From: CAWFFV01 sp963814985
Lineage (GTDB): Bacteria > Chloroflexota > Ktedonobacteria > Ktedonobacterales > Ktedonobacteraceae
NCBI GenBank assembly: GCA_963814985.1
Contig: CAWFFV010000119.1
Coordinates: forward strand, 1 to 64,000
Direction: 5' to 3'
DNA: 64,000 nucleotides
Within the stretch, counting starts at the first letter, position 1. Every line of letters begins with the position of its first letter. This document shows positions 26,700 to 35,664 of the stretch, in pieces. A model generated the notes under the pieces. The model saw only the letters and a program-made list of their open reading frames with translations, made no database searches and was not told the origin of the DNA. Made by a program: the position numbers and the translations under genes.

Positions 26700-27824
26700 T
26701 CAGGAGGCAGCAGGAGAGGCAACCTCGCCCTCCGTTTCTGATGAGGAGTCGCTGGGATCATAGTCTGCGACTTCGTAGAGGAAGCGTGTCCCACCAATCA
26801 GCTTACGATTATAGGATGTACTCTGGACAAAGACACGATATTCTTCCAGTTGAGTTGGTCGGATGCGTGCATTCTCGCCGATGGGCAGGCCCAACATGAC
26901 GCGTGCCTGATTTCCGGCAAAGAGATCCCCTGTCGCACGGTGCTGCAAGACGATTTCTTTGCGGGCCTGGATAGTCTCCGTCTTAGTAAATTCATAGAAG
27001 CCCTTGCCCGCTTTAAAGATCAGTCCGTTACGTTGCGCAAATTCCTGGATGGACACAAACTCATCAACTTCCAGGACCTGGAAGCGTCCAGAGGGTACCG
27101 CACGCAGATCTACTGGTCCCGCCTCTGCAACCAGATCACGTCCCTGCATAGTGGCAAAGGCACGCTTGAGCGAACGACTCATGCGCCCCTCACGCTGAAC
27201 CTCTTGCTCATACGTCTGGAGTTTGGCGTCAGTATCTTGTCGATAACAGATTGCCATGATCATATCGGTAATTTCGGAAAATTGGTCCAGGTTCAGATGG
27301 AAGCCACCCGACACATTTGCCAGCTCTCTATAAAATGGCGTCGCGTGACGGCGATTGAGTGCCTGGACTGCATAGACACTGATACCACGAGCTGTCAGTG
27401 TCGCAATTTCGGTACGCCAGTTCAGGCGTTGGGGATTCGCTGCTGGGGGATGAGGAACATCATCACCAATCAATACAAAGACGCGAGTTGCATCAGGACG
27501 CCAGGCAAGTTCCTGTGCCTCGTGAAGCACCAGTTCATAGCATTCCGGGGCATCGCCTCCGCCCGTTGCCTGGGTATGCTCAACAAAGCTCGTAATGGCT
27601 GCTGTATCATATGTGAGATCGAGGTGTTGGGTGACATATGTGTGACCAGCGTCGCAATAATCCCCATGCGCAATGATACCGATGCGGATACCTGGCAATT
27701 CACCCATCAGACGGTTGACCGCTGCCTTGACTTTACGGCGCACCTGAGTGAGGACAGGATACATGCTTCCAGTTGTATCAAAACTGATAACCACATCAAT
27801 AGGATTTGTGACGGTTGTCTCCAT
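26700..27824 (-). CDS. vWA-domain protein
   Basis: 374 residues from ATG 27824 (GGAGGG eight bases upstream). Residues 8-190 are a von Willebrand A domain: the MIDAS DTTGSMYP (DxTxS here DTTGS), TGGGDAPE and VFVLIGDDVPH supply the metal ligands. The C-terminal 170 residues have beta-rich segments (FQVLEVDEFVSIQEFA, KGFYEFTKTETIQARKEIVL) of unknown fold. No signal peptide, so it is cytoplasmic. Such VWA proteins in Chloroflexota often work with MoxR ATPases, but none is adjacent. Confidence 0.85.
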   Translation of the reverse strand: METTVTNPIDVVISFDTTGSMYPVLTQVRRKVKAAVNRLMGELPGIRIGIIAHGDYCDAGHTYVTQHLDLTYDTAAITSFVEHTQATGGGDAPECYELVLHEAQELAWRPDATRVFVLIGDDVPHPPAANPQRLNWRTEIATLTARGISVYAVQALNRRHATPFYRELANVSGGFHLNLDQFSEITDMIMAICYRQDTDAKLQTYEQEVQREGRMSRSLKRAFATMQGRDLVAEAGPVDLRAVPSGRFQVLEVDEFVSIQEFAQRNGLIFKAGKGFYEFTKTETIQARKEIVLQHRATGDLFAGNQARVMLGLPIGENARIRPTQLEEYRVFVQSTSYNRKLIGGTRFLYEVADYDPSDSSSETEGEVASPAAS

Positions 27825-27980
27825 TTGTTAGCCCTCCACGATATTATAGTAGCATTTCGTACTCTGCTTATTTATTCTTTTTCAGCATACTCAAAATGGA
27901 AGAAGAGCCAGGATTCTTACCATAAGGACTCTCCTCATAGCTAGAAGATGATATAATACCAGTGAGGAAGGAGCAAAACA

Positions 27981-28566
27981 ATGGCCGTACAGCACGAACA
28001 CTGGATTAGTCCGGAAAAATACCTGGAGATAGATCGGGCCAGCACCGACGTAAAATATGAATACATAGACGGCCATATGTATGCTATGTCAGGCGGGACG
28101 CGTGCCCATGCAGCTATTGCATACAACATGGCAAGTCTGCTAGACAGGCACCTGGAAAACGGCCCCTGTCGTTTCTTCCAATCAGATGTCAAGGTACAGG
28201 TCACTGAAAAGAAATACTTTTTACCCGGATGTCGCATAAGTTGCAGTCCGGAGGATATACCAGACCAGGAAGATATTATCTATTTTCCCAGGCTCATCGT
28301 AGAAGTACTTTCCCCCAGCACAGAAATGTTATCGCGGGAAAAAGTTTACCTACTATCAGCAGGTCCAAAGCATCCAGGAATATGTTTTAATTAGCGCTGA
28401 GTATCAAAACGTAGAGATATTCCAACGCCAGAAAGATGGGAGGAAATGGACCTACCAGCAGTTTGGATCAGGTCAGGAGGTAGAACTGGCAAGTATTGGC
28501 CTCACGTTTCCCATAGCAGCACTCTACAAGCGCACTCAGATACCTGAGCAGGAGGAGAATTTATGA
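27981..28566 (+). pseudogene. Uma2-family PD-(D/E)XK endonuclease-like protein, multiply frameshifted
   Basis: Begins well (ATG 27981, AAGGAG eight bases upstream) with EHWISPEKYLEIDRASTDVKYEYIDGHMYAMSGGT, the Uma2 (DUF820) N-terminus. Then two indels of opposite sign, an extra C in CCC at 28224-28226 and a missing A near 28236, turn the expected PDVAISC into PGCRISC; a third, near 28328-28333, shifts the frame before the expected RGKKFTYYQQVQSIQEYVL, which is present in another frame through to the TGA at 28566. That stop overlaps the phzF start (ATGA). Uma2 proteins are abundant and of unclear role in cyanobacteria and Chloroflexota. Confidence 0.85.
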
Positions 28567-29381
28567 GACTAACTATTATCCAGGTTGATGCCTTTACAGC
28601 TACACCTTTTGCGGGTAACCCTGCGGCAATATGTGTCTTGCCAGAGCCACGTAGCGACCAGTGGATGCACAATGTGGCAATGGAAATGAATCTCTCCGAG
28701 ACAGCATTTCTTTTACGTCAAGCGGATGGCTTCAATCTGCGCTGGTTTACTCCTGTCGCTGAAGTTGACCTCTGTGGACATGCCACCCTTGCGAGTGCCC
28801 ATGTATTATGGGAGTCAGGTCAACTCCAACCAGAAGAGCAGGCCCGTTTTCACACACGTAGTGGACTTTTGACGGCTGATCGTAAGGGAGAGTGGATCGA
28901 ACTCAATTTTCCAGCCAAACAGGAGATGCCAGTAGATGCACCTCATGGTCTATTGGAAGCCCTGGGTGTCACCGCAACCTATGTGGGTAAGAATCAGTTT
29001 GATTATCTGATCGAGGTTGAGTCGGAAGATATTGTGAGAGCTATCAAGCCCAATTTCTCAGATCTACAGAGTGTACCCGCTCGTGGTGTGATGGTTACCA
29101 GTCGTGCCACCACGCCAGGATATGATTTCATCTCACGTTTCTTTGGTCCACGGGTGGGAGTGAACGAAGACCCTGTTACAGGCTCCGCCCATTGTTGTCT
29201 TGCTCCCTACTGGAGTCGCAGGCTTAGCAAACAAGCCATGGTTGGCTACCAGGCTTCGCCACGCGGTGGCGTTGTACGTGTATATGTGAAAGGGGATCGT
29301 GTGATTTTCTGGGGGACAGGCTGTGACGGTAATGCGTGGAGAATTGGCAGATGTCGCCGTCAATCCCTGAACTCGACGTAA
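28563..29381 (+). CDS. PhzF-family isomerase
   Basis: 272 residues as read. Members catalyse isomerisation through acid-base chemistry, as in phenazine synthesis; most relatives have unknown substrates. QVDAFTATPFAGNPAAICVL, the catalytic glutamate in MNLSETAFLL, EVDLCGHATLASAHVL and GVNEDPVTGSAHCCLAPYW are all present. The last 20 residues are off-family: a run of four T at 29305-29308 should be three, which restores ISGGQAVTVMRGELADVAVNP and a stop at 29368-29370. Start overlaps the Uma2 stop by 4 bases, suggesting translational coupling. Confidence 0.9.
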   Translation: MRLTIIQVDAFTATPFAGNPAAICVLPEPRSDQWMHNVAMEMNLSETAFLLRQADGFNLRWFTPVAEVDLCGHATLASAHVLWESGQLQPEEQARFHTRSGLLTADRKGEWIELNFPAKQEMPVDAPHGLLEALGVTATYVGKNQFDYLIEVESEDIVRAIKPNFSDLQSVPARGVMVTSRATTPGYDFISRFFGPRVGVNEDPVTGSAHCCLAPYWSRRLSKQAMVGYQASPRGGVVRVYVKGDRVIFWGTGCDGNAWRIGRCRRQSLNST

Positions 29382-29434
29382 AAGCATAACTCTGATACAA
29401 TTTCATTAGATAATGAAACATCAGGAGGGTTTTT

Positions 29435-30145
29435 ATGATCGAAACAAGCGCCCAGGAGGGTTGGCCAAGACTGCCGATGCAGGGCGTTCCTCAGCCGACA
29501 CGCGACGAGGTGTTAAATCTCCCACGCGTGCATATATCCAGGCATCCGGTAATGGCTCATAAAATGACGACGTTACGCGATAAGACGACACTACCGCCCG
29601 ACTTCTACCGTCTGGTGAAAGAGATTGGAGCACTCCTCGCATACGAGGCGACGGCATCACTGACCCTCAAGAGAGGCACCATTGAAACACCCCTGGAAGC
29701 AATGGAGGGCTATAGTCTGGCAGGTGGTATTGGTGTCACGCCCATTCTACGCGCCGGCCTTGGTCTGGCAGAAGGATTTCGTGAGGTATTTTCCGATGTA
29801 CAGACCTGGCACCTGGGACTACGCCGCGATGAGCATACATTGCAAGCACTGGAGTACTATAACCAGTTGCCACACAAGGTAAACCTCCAGGTATGTTATG
29901 CCATAGACCCTATGCTAGCAACAGGGGGATCAGCTATCGATGCCATCAACATCCTCAAGCACCGGGGCATCCCACGTATTTCCTATGTAGGCATTATTGC
30001 CGCTCCGTATGGACTTTTACGCTTATCGCAGGCCCACCCCGATATCGATATCTACATTGGAGCACTCGATGAGAGGTTAAACGACCTCGGATATATTGTG
30101 CCAGGCCTGGGAGATGCTGGAGACCGCCAGTTTGGAACATTTTAA
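29435..30145 (+). CDS. upp: Uracil phosphoribosyltransferase
   Basis: 236 residues, about 25 longer than usual at the N-terminus. Salvages uracil to UMP with PRPP. RDKTTLPPDFYRLVKEIGALLAYEA, GVTPILRAGLGLAEG, the PRPP loop DPMLATGGSAIDAI and the uracil-binding PGLGDAGDRQFGT are all present. AGGAGGG lies about nine bases before ATG 29435. Probably co-transcribed with phzF. The next gene starts 69 bases downstream. Confidence 0.95.
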   Translation: MIETSAQEGWPRLPMQGVPQPTRDEVLNLPRVHISRHPVMAHKMTTLRDKTTLPPDFYRLVKEIGALLAYEATASLTLKRGTIETPLEAMEGYSLAGGIGVTPILRAGLGLAEGFREVFSDVQTWHLGLRRDEHTLQALEYYNQLPHKVNLQVCYAIDPMLATGGSAIDAINILKHRGIPRISYVGIIAAPYGLLRLSQAHPDIDIYIGALDERLNDLGYIVPGLGDAGDRQFGTF

Positions 30146-30213
30146 AATAGGTCTGGCTCTTTAGAAGAGGCCGCCAGCCTGCATAGCATTACACACTAGA
30201 AGGACTGATATTT

Positions 30214-30702
30214 GTGTTGACATCTCCAGATGCTCCTTTGCCAGAAGACAACCAGAACCCAACGACCCCTTCTCAAGAAGAGGAAGACACGCTTTCTCCA
30301 ACCGAACATACAGCATCGGCAGAGATAGCAACGGAGCAACCGCTCTTGTCTGAGTCGCTCCTACCACCAGAGGCACAGGGTGAGACACATGGTGGACCGC
30401 TTGGCTGTTGCCTTGGAACAGTCGTCGGATTATTGCTCACCTTCCTACTTATCACCAGCATCTCAGTATCTTTATCCAATGGAGGCTTTCTCGGTTTCGC
30501 GACACTTCCAGGAGCAATTATTGGGGCCATTCTCGGTGGTTTTTTTGGGTGGAAGATCGGCAAATTGATCTATCGGGAATACGAATTGAGTCCGAGGCAG
30601 AAGCAGAAACTTGCGCAACTGGAACGGAAACAGAAACCAGGCTTCCACCATGCCCGTATTCAGAAAGGAAAATGCCTTCCGCCAGTGAATACCTCTTCCT
30701 AG
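30214..30702 (+). CDS. Hypothetical membrane protein
   Basis: 162 residues from GTG 30214 (AAGGA nine bases upstream). The N-terminal 65 residues are acidic, Pro/Glu-rich and disordered; then two membrane segments (CCLGTVVGLLLTFLLITSISV and GFATLPGAIIGAILGGFFGW, the latter rich in Gly like glycine-zipper proteins), and a basic C-terminus. Not recognised. Stop overlaps the end of the convergent chemoreceptor-like gene by 4 bases. Confidence 0.65.
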   Translation: MLTSPDAPLPEDNQNPTTPSQEEEDTLSPTEHTASAEIATEQPLLSESLLPPEAQGETHGGPLGCCLGTVVGLLLTFLLITSISVSLSNGGFLGFATLPGAIIGAILGGFFGWKIGKLIYREYELSPRQKQKLAQLERKQKPGFHHARIQKGKCLPPVNTSS

Positions 30703-32414
30703 TCCTGAGATTCCTGACTGATGCGGAACATTGAAAGACGAGAGCGCAGGGAGTTGGTTAACTCAACCAGATGAGAGAGGGATTGCTGCATCTCTCGCAT
30801 ATGTTGTGTAATATCAGCAGTCATCCGTAGAATTTCGCCAACCGCACTCACAACGAGTTGTGATCCTTGTACCTGATTCTCTGCTGTGGCACAAATGCCC
30901 TGGATCAGATTTGCTAATTGTTCAGTGATCACACTGATCGCTTCCAACGCAACACCTGTTTGAGTTACCAATTCAGTCTGCATCACAACCTGCTGGGTAC
31001 TCTGCTCAACACTTTGCGAAACGGCAGTTGTTTCCTGTTGAATTGTACGGATATATGTACCAATATTCTGCGCAGCCTCAGCACTGCTGAGGGCTAATGT
31101 TCGTACCTCTTGCGCAACTATCGCAAAGCCTTTGCCATGTTCCCCCGCTCGTGAGGCTTCGATAGCAGCATTGAGCGATAAATGGTGCAAGCGCATAGTC
31201 AGGTCAGTACTGGCTAAGACCGTCTTATTAATCTCATGCCCACTCTCACTCAGACGCTTCATCGTACGGGCTGATTGCATTGTTGCCTCTCGCACCATCG
31301 TCATCCCGTCTACGGCACGATCAACCGCTCCCTGTGCTTCCAGGGTGACCTCTACTGCTTCAACAGCGGTTTTTGATAAGATGCCAGCACGATCAGACAC
31401 ATAATGCATCATGTCTGCGATTTCACCAACGACATAGGAAATCTGATGAACCTGCCGCTCCTGCTGACCAGTATCACGTACCAGAAACTCAGAGGTATGC
31501 TGTACATTCCGCATATGCTCATCGACACCCTGCGTTACCATTTGCATGCTTCCTAAGATGCCACTGATTTCTTCGACCATTGTATTGATAGCATCTGCAA
31601 TAGGTTGCAACTTTGGGTGAGCAGGGTGGGTACGCTTACGCAGATCCCCACGCTGAATCTGCTCCATATCCTCTCTTAGAAGCATAATACTCTCTTCGAG
31701 AGCCACACGTTCCTCTTCGCGCTCCCGGAAGATACGTGCATTTTCAATAGCAACAGCCGCCTGGCAAGCAAAAAGCTCCAGGACCTCTATGGTCTCCAAC
31801 GTCGGCACCTTGCCATCTTCCGGGTCATCGACAGAAAAAAAACCTAGCGGAGCTTGATCTCCACGATTAAATAAAGGCACAATCAGAACATCCTCAGGAT
31901 GCCAGCCACCATCATTGCGCTCATCTATAGTTTTGCTCACAACGACAGTTGTCCCCGAAAAAATCCCGATATGCTCATGAGAAATAAAGTAGCTCTGACT
32001 GATACGAAATTCTGGACGCATGACCCGAACCATCTTCTCAATAGGATCATGTGTCTCTCGCAACAACTGCTCCATCTCTTCAGAGATGCCGGCAAAAGCT
32101 ACTCGCGACAGGCGATCCCCCTCAACTAAACTGATGGAGAGCATACGAAAGCCTGTACAGTTCGTAATAGAGGCTGCAATCTGCTGAAGCACTTCATGTA
32201 GACTGATACCAGCCCGTAGGATGTTAGCCATACGAAGCAATTCTCTAATCTGGCGAGCATGTTGTTGGGCCTCAGAAGTATTTGTGAGGCCTGGCCCCTC
32301 TGGCTGAACCTTAGCAGATAAAGTCTGTCCGCGCTCCCACTGAGTTTGATCAGCAGGTGGACGAAAGCGGACACGTAAAGGAACATACCGACCTTGCGAC
32401 GTTTGTTCCGACAT
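30699..32414 (-). CDS. Soluble chemoreceptor-like protein with GAF and methyl-accepting domains
   Basis: 571 residues. Residues about 60-215 are a GAF sensor domain (LHEVLQQIAASITNCTGFRML, FACQAAVAIENARIF); 220-290 a HAMP-like linker with coiled coil; 330-540 a methyl-accepting signalling domain whose hairpin tip reads LNAAIEASRAGEHGKGFAIV. There is no membrane segment, so it senses inside the cell. No che genes are adjacent; the response regulator at 19.3 kb is distant. Its promoter at 32561-32589 predicts a 140-base leader. Confidence 0.9.
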   Translation of the reverse strand: MSEQTSQGRYVPLRVRFRPPADQTQWERGQTLSAKVQPEGPGLTNTSEAQQHARQIRELLRMANILRAGISLHEVLQQIAASITNCTGFRMLSISLVEGDRLSRVAFAGISEEMEQLLRETHDPIEKMVRVMRPEFRISQSYFISHEHIGIFSGTTVVVSKTIDERNDGGWHPEDVLIVPLFNRGDQAPLGFFSVDDPEDGKVPTLETIEVLELFACQAAVAIENARIFREREEERVALEESIMLLREDMEQIQRGDLRKRTHPAHPKLQPIADAINTMVEEISGILGSMQMVTQGVDEHMRNVQHTSEFLVRDTGQQERQVHQISYVVGEIADMMHYVSDRAGILSKTAVEAVEVTLEAQGAVDRAVDGMTMVREATMQSARTMKRLSESGHEINKTVLASTDLTMRLHHLSLNAAIEASRAGEHGKGFAIVAQEVRTLALSSAEAAQNIGTYIRTIQQETTAVSQSVEQSTQQVVMQTELVTQTGVALEAISVITEQLANLIQGICATAENQVQGSQLVVSAVGEILRMTADITQHMREMQQSLSHLVELTNSLRSRLSMFRISQESQD

Positions 32415-32560
32415 CAGCTATCCCCACTTTCTCTTTCTTGAGTAAAACGGTTACGGGCTTGTGAACCGCGCCCCTACGTCAGGCCTTTTTTTCTGTGCAA
32501 ACAGTGACGTGTACCCTGGGATGGACTAACTATACAACAGCGTTGAGTTCGCTTATAATG

Positions 32561-32589
32561 ATCTTACTCGGCACAAATATTTTTGTCAA
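32561..32589 (-). promoter_or_regulatory. Promoter of the chemoreceptor-like gene
   Basis: On the reverse strand TTGACA (32589-32584) and TAAGAT (32566-32561) are 17 bases apart. Confidence 0.7.
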
Positions 32590-32705
32590 GCTTGACACAT
32601 TCGGGCACTTTTTCCTTTCAAGGGAAAAACCTTCAACGCACTGATGAATAAACTGAAGAGCAGTGTCCTGTCTAGTGCAGACACCTTGTCTTACAAGGAG
32701 CAGGT

Positions 32706-33320
32706 ATGCGTAACCTCCCAAATCTACTAAGCTTAAGTCGTCTTGTTGCTACTGTTGTGGTATTTATATTGGTTCTCGTCAACCAACCCTGGGCATTCCT
32801 GGTAGCAACAGCATTGTTTTTTCTGGCCTCCATCACCGATCTTCTTGATGGCTATCTGGCTCGGCGACTCAAAGTGGTTTCTTCGCTCGGCGTTTTTCTA
32901 GACTTGACTGCCGATAAAGTGTTTGTGGCAGCGGTCCTCATTGCCCTGGTACAAATCGCACTCGTTCCAGCATGGGTGGTATTTATTATTATTTCACGCG
33001 AGTTCCTCGTCACTGGTTTACGCTCTATGGCAGCCGCAAAAGGAAGAGTCATTCCTGCCGGTGTATGGGGAAAGCAGAAAACCTTTATCACGCTCCTGGC
33101 TATAGGTGCTTTGCTGCTGGCAAAAGGACTGAACGCACATTTGCTCTCTTTATTTCCGCCTATACATATTATCGACAACCATGCCCTGGTATTCAGTGAG
33201 ATCCTCCTTCTGGTTGCCGATGCGCTGATTATTCTGGCAACAATCTGGACAGTCGTCTCTGGCATCGAGTATATGATTGGTGCCCTGCCAATTTTCCAAA
33301 ATGAGCAAGAGACCGGGTAA
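32706..33320 (+). CDS. pgsA: CDP-diacylglycerol-glycerol-3-phosphate 3-phosphatidyltransferase
   Basis: 204 residues, integral membrane. Makes phosphatidylglycerol phosphate. The CDP-alcohol phosphatidyltransferase motif (DG..AR.....G...D...D) is complete in DLLDGYLARR through LGVFLDLTADK. About five membrane segments. AAGGAGCAGGT precedes ATG 32706. The stop codon TAA lies inside the left end of repeat C1 (GTAAC), so the last residues (QNEQETG) may be set by that insertion. Convergent with plsY, another phospholipid gene. Confidence 0.92.
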   Translation: MRNLPNLLSLSRLVATVVVFILVLVNQPWAFLVATALFFLASITDLLDGYLARRLKVVSSLGVFLDLTADKVFVAAVLIALVQIALVPAWVVFIIISREFLVTGLRSMAAAKGRVIPAGVWGKQKTFITLLAIGALLLAKGLNAHLLSLFPPIHIIDNHALVFSEILLLVADALIILATIWTVVSGIEYMIGALPIFQNEQETG

Positions 33321-33475
33321 CGGCTCGGATCTCCTCGCCACCTGCGGTGGCTAGCTTTTGTTTAGAGTGAGTTTTGTGGCCTGTGTGTCAGAAGCTGCGC
33401 CGCAGCTTCTGACACACAGGCCACAAAACTCACTCAATAGGTCCTGCGAAGTGCCTATGGCGCTGAGGAGTCTGG
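33317..33475. repeat. Dispersed composite palindrome, family C copy 1
   Basis: Left flank GTAACGGCTCGG, then a small hairpin GCCACCTGCGGTGGC (33337-33351), then a perfect inverted repeat with 35-bp arms and a single-base centre (33365-33399 / 33401-33435), then right flank TCCTGCGAAGTGCC...GGCGCTGAG. Copies at 44302 (C2) and 46394 (C3, inverted) share flanks but have unrelated palindrome sequences. Lies between convergent pgsA and plsY. Confidence 0.8.
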
Positions 33476-33494
33476 AAACAGGAGCCTGAATGCA

Positions 33495-34196
33495 TTACAC
33501 TGATACATTGGAAGATGTGCCCGTAGATGTTGCCGGAACCACTTCTTTCTGCCCTAGCTTACGCTCTTTCCCAGACAGTAAGCGAGTGATGTTGTCAGAA
33601 TGGAACAGGATAATGGCGAGAGGTGCCAGTACCATAAAGATAAACTGGGCAAAGGTCACACGGCCTATGAAAGCAGGGTTGGCCAGACCGAGAAAGTAAA
33701 AAGCTATCCCACAAATCATCGTCGTCAGACAACCAACAATCGAGCCAAGGGAAACATAGCGTGAGATGCCAATGGTACTAAAGCAGGTAATAGCAGCAAT
33801 TAAAAAGGTCAACGGCGAAAATATAAGGAGGGCACCAGCTCCCGTTAAGACTCCACGACCACCCTTAAAGCCAATGAAGACAGGATAACAGTGACCTACA
33901 AAGGCTGCCAGCCCCATGATAAGGGGTCCCCAACCACCAACCTGAAAGAAGGGCACAAAGGTAGCAAGAAGGGCTGGACCAATCCCTTTTGAGATATCGA
34001 GAATAAAGACAATGCCAGCGGGAAATTTGCCAAGCGTGCGCAACACATTGGTTGCTCCAGTCTTGCGACTCCCATATTCACGTATATCAAAATCCTTGCC
34101 ACGGAGTATTTTGCCCATCCAATAGCCGGAGGGAAGTGAACCCCATAAATATGCGATGATGGTAGTCAGCAAGAGTGAACCGATGATACCAGGCAT
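33495..34196 (-). CDS. plsY: Glycerol-3-phosphate acyltransferase PlsY
   Basis: 233 residues from ATG 34196, the second of two adjacent ATGs after AAGGAGGCT. Acylates glycerol 3-phosphate from acyl phosphate, the first step in phospholipid synthesis. Membrane protein with the three cytoplasmic motifs: GSLPSGYWMGK, GSRKTGATNVLRTLG and GHCYPVFIGFKGGRGVLTGAG. The C-terminal 40 residues (after SDNITRLLSGKERKLG) are polar. Convergent with pgsA. Confidence 0.93.
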   Translation of the reverse strand: MPGIIGSLLLTTIIAYLWGSLPSGYWMGKILRGKDFDIREYGSRKTGATNVLRTLGKFPAGIVFILDISKGIGPALLATFVPFFQVGGWGPLIMGLAAFVGHCYPVFIGFKGGRGVLTGAGALLIFSPLTFLIAAITCFSTIGISRYVSLGSIVGCLTTMICGIAFYFLGLANPAFIGRVTFAQFIFMVLAPLAIILFHSDNITRLLSGKERKLGQKEVVPATSTGTSSNVSV

Positions 34197-34333
34197 CATA
34201 GCCTCCTTAACAGCCTTTGCTCTCAGGGTGAGGGATATCTTGATCACCCCTTGCCCAATTATAGACTCATTTCCATCAAATTACCAGTTACCCTCTTTTC
34301 CTGATTCCTCACTGCCTACGGCAGTTCGCAAGC

Positions 34334-34489
34334 AATGAGTCATCCCGAACTTTTGAAAAAGTTCCCAAAACCGGGGCAGGGTTTCTGGGTTGGGACACCC
34401 CAAGCCCTGGCAGGGAAACCCTGCACTCCCGCTTGCCAAACAGGTCAAAAGGGCATTTCATGTCCCGGAAAAGTTCGGGATGACTCATT
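34334..34489. repeat. Dispersed repeat family B, copy 2
   Basis: 156 bp with perfect 21-bp inverted ends beginning AATGAGTCATCCCGAAC. Inside are hairpins such as GCAGGGTTTC/GAAACCCTGC. Its reverse complement matches copy 3 at 49743. Lies between plsY and panC, both on the reverse strand. Confidence 0.85.
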
Positions 34490-34607
34490 AGAGTGCACCA
34501 CCTGCGGTGGCCAGGAGACCCGAAGAGACACCAGGATGACTCATGGCAACTGCAAATGACGAGGAAACCTGAAGAGTTACGGGAAACATTAGTGATCAGG
34601 GAATGTG
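34490..34607. other. Spacer with solo family A end
   Basis: Contains CCACCTGCGGTGG (34499-34511), a copy of the small hairpin of family C, and CCTGAAGAGTTAC (34568-34580), identical to the right terminus of family A. A decayed A/C element next to B2 is likely. Confidence 0.55.
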
Positions 34608-35471
34608 TTACAGAAGCCATTGACCGTCACTCATCCAGAGAATATTGTCAACGAGATATACACTACCAACCTGGGCAGAAATGGTTAAGAGAGTTCCGGG
34701 GGTAGCCTCACGTACGTCCATAAATGTATCAGGATGGCAAACTTTCACATAGCTGAGCGAGACCAGAGATCTAGTAGACACAAGATCTCCCATAACTTTT
34801 TCAAGCGCCAGGGCACGCCGCTCACCACGCTCAATCAGGTTTTTCCCCTTGAGCAAGGCCTGATAGATCACAGTCGCCGCCTCTCGCTCTTTCCGAGAGA
34901 GTGCAAGACAACGGTTACTAAAAGCCAGCCCATCACGTTCACGTAGGGTTGGTAACACGCACAAATTCACATCTATATTGAAATCTCGTATCAGTTGACG
35001 TACGACAGCAACCTTTTGAGCATCTTTCTGCCCAACATAGATCATATCTGGTCGTACCAGTTGCAATAACTTTGTCATCGTTGTCGCGAATTCTTGCAAC
35101 TCCTTGAAGGTGCTGGCTCCCTCAAGTTGTTCCACCAGTGAACCAGGAGAAGTCACATAAGTGGCAAACCCTGGGGGATACAGCTCCTCAATAGCCGGAA
35201 TAAAGACAATATCCACTCCTATACGAGCCAGTTGTTGCAGATCGTACGTCTGACTTCGTGCATGCTTTGCACTCTTATGATAGGCACTCGATTGTTCTGG
35301 CTTCAGCAAGATACACACAATACAAACTTCACACTCTTCAAGGGCTGCACGGATAAGTGCTCTATGTCCTTCATGAAAAGCACTCTTAATGGGCACAAAG
35401 CCAACCGTGCCACCTGTAAGCCAGCCACGAGCCGTTTCGATCATTTCGTTCAGGCTCTCAATGATTCGCAT
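34608..35471 (-). CDS. panC: Divergent pantothenate synthetase
   Basis: 287 residues from ATG 35471 (GGGAA upstream). Joins pantoate and beta-alanine using ATP. Fold and several motifs match PanC: HEGHRALI (HxGH), RPDMIYVGQKDAQK (KDxQ) and RERDGLAFSNRCLAL. But the first motif, PTMGALHEGH in normal enzymes, is PIKSAFHEGH here, losing the conserved Met and Gly, and the VNPxQF motif reads LKPEQSSAY. The pantoate-binding site is thus altered. Either a diverged PanC or a relative with other substrate. No panB or panD nearby. Confidence 0.8.
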   Translation of the reverse strand: MRIIESLNEMIETARGWLTGGTVGFVPIKSAFHEGHRALIRAALEECEVCIVCILLKPEQSSAYHKSAKHARSQTYDLQQLARIGVDIVFIPAIEELYPPGFATYVTSPGSLVEQLEGASTFKELQEFATTMTKLLQLVRPDMIYVGQKDAQKVAVVRQLIRDFNIDVNLCVLPTLRERDGLAFSNRCLALSRKEREAATVIYQALLKGKNLIERGERRALALEKVMGDLVSTRSLVSLSYVKVCHPDTFMDVREATPGTLLTISAQVGSVYLVDNILWMSDGQWLL

Positions 35472-35664
35472 GTTAGTTTCCCATGTGATCCACACATCCT
35501 GATACTGGAAATCTCTGCCTATGGATCATTTTTTACAAAATTTGTTCAAAGAATCCGTGAACGGATACTGCTTAACGGCGCATTGTTAGTGTGCATAACG
35601 TATAGCACCTATCCTGGTAACATGCTATACTACAATACAACGCCATGTTGTAAGGAGGTAGCAT

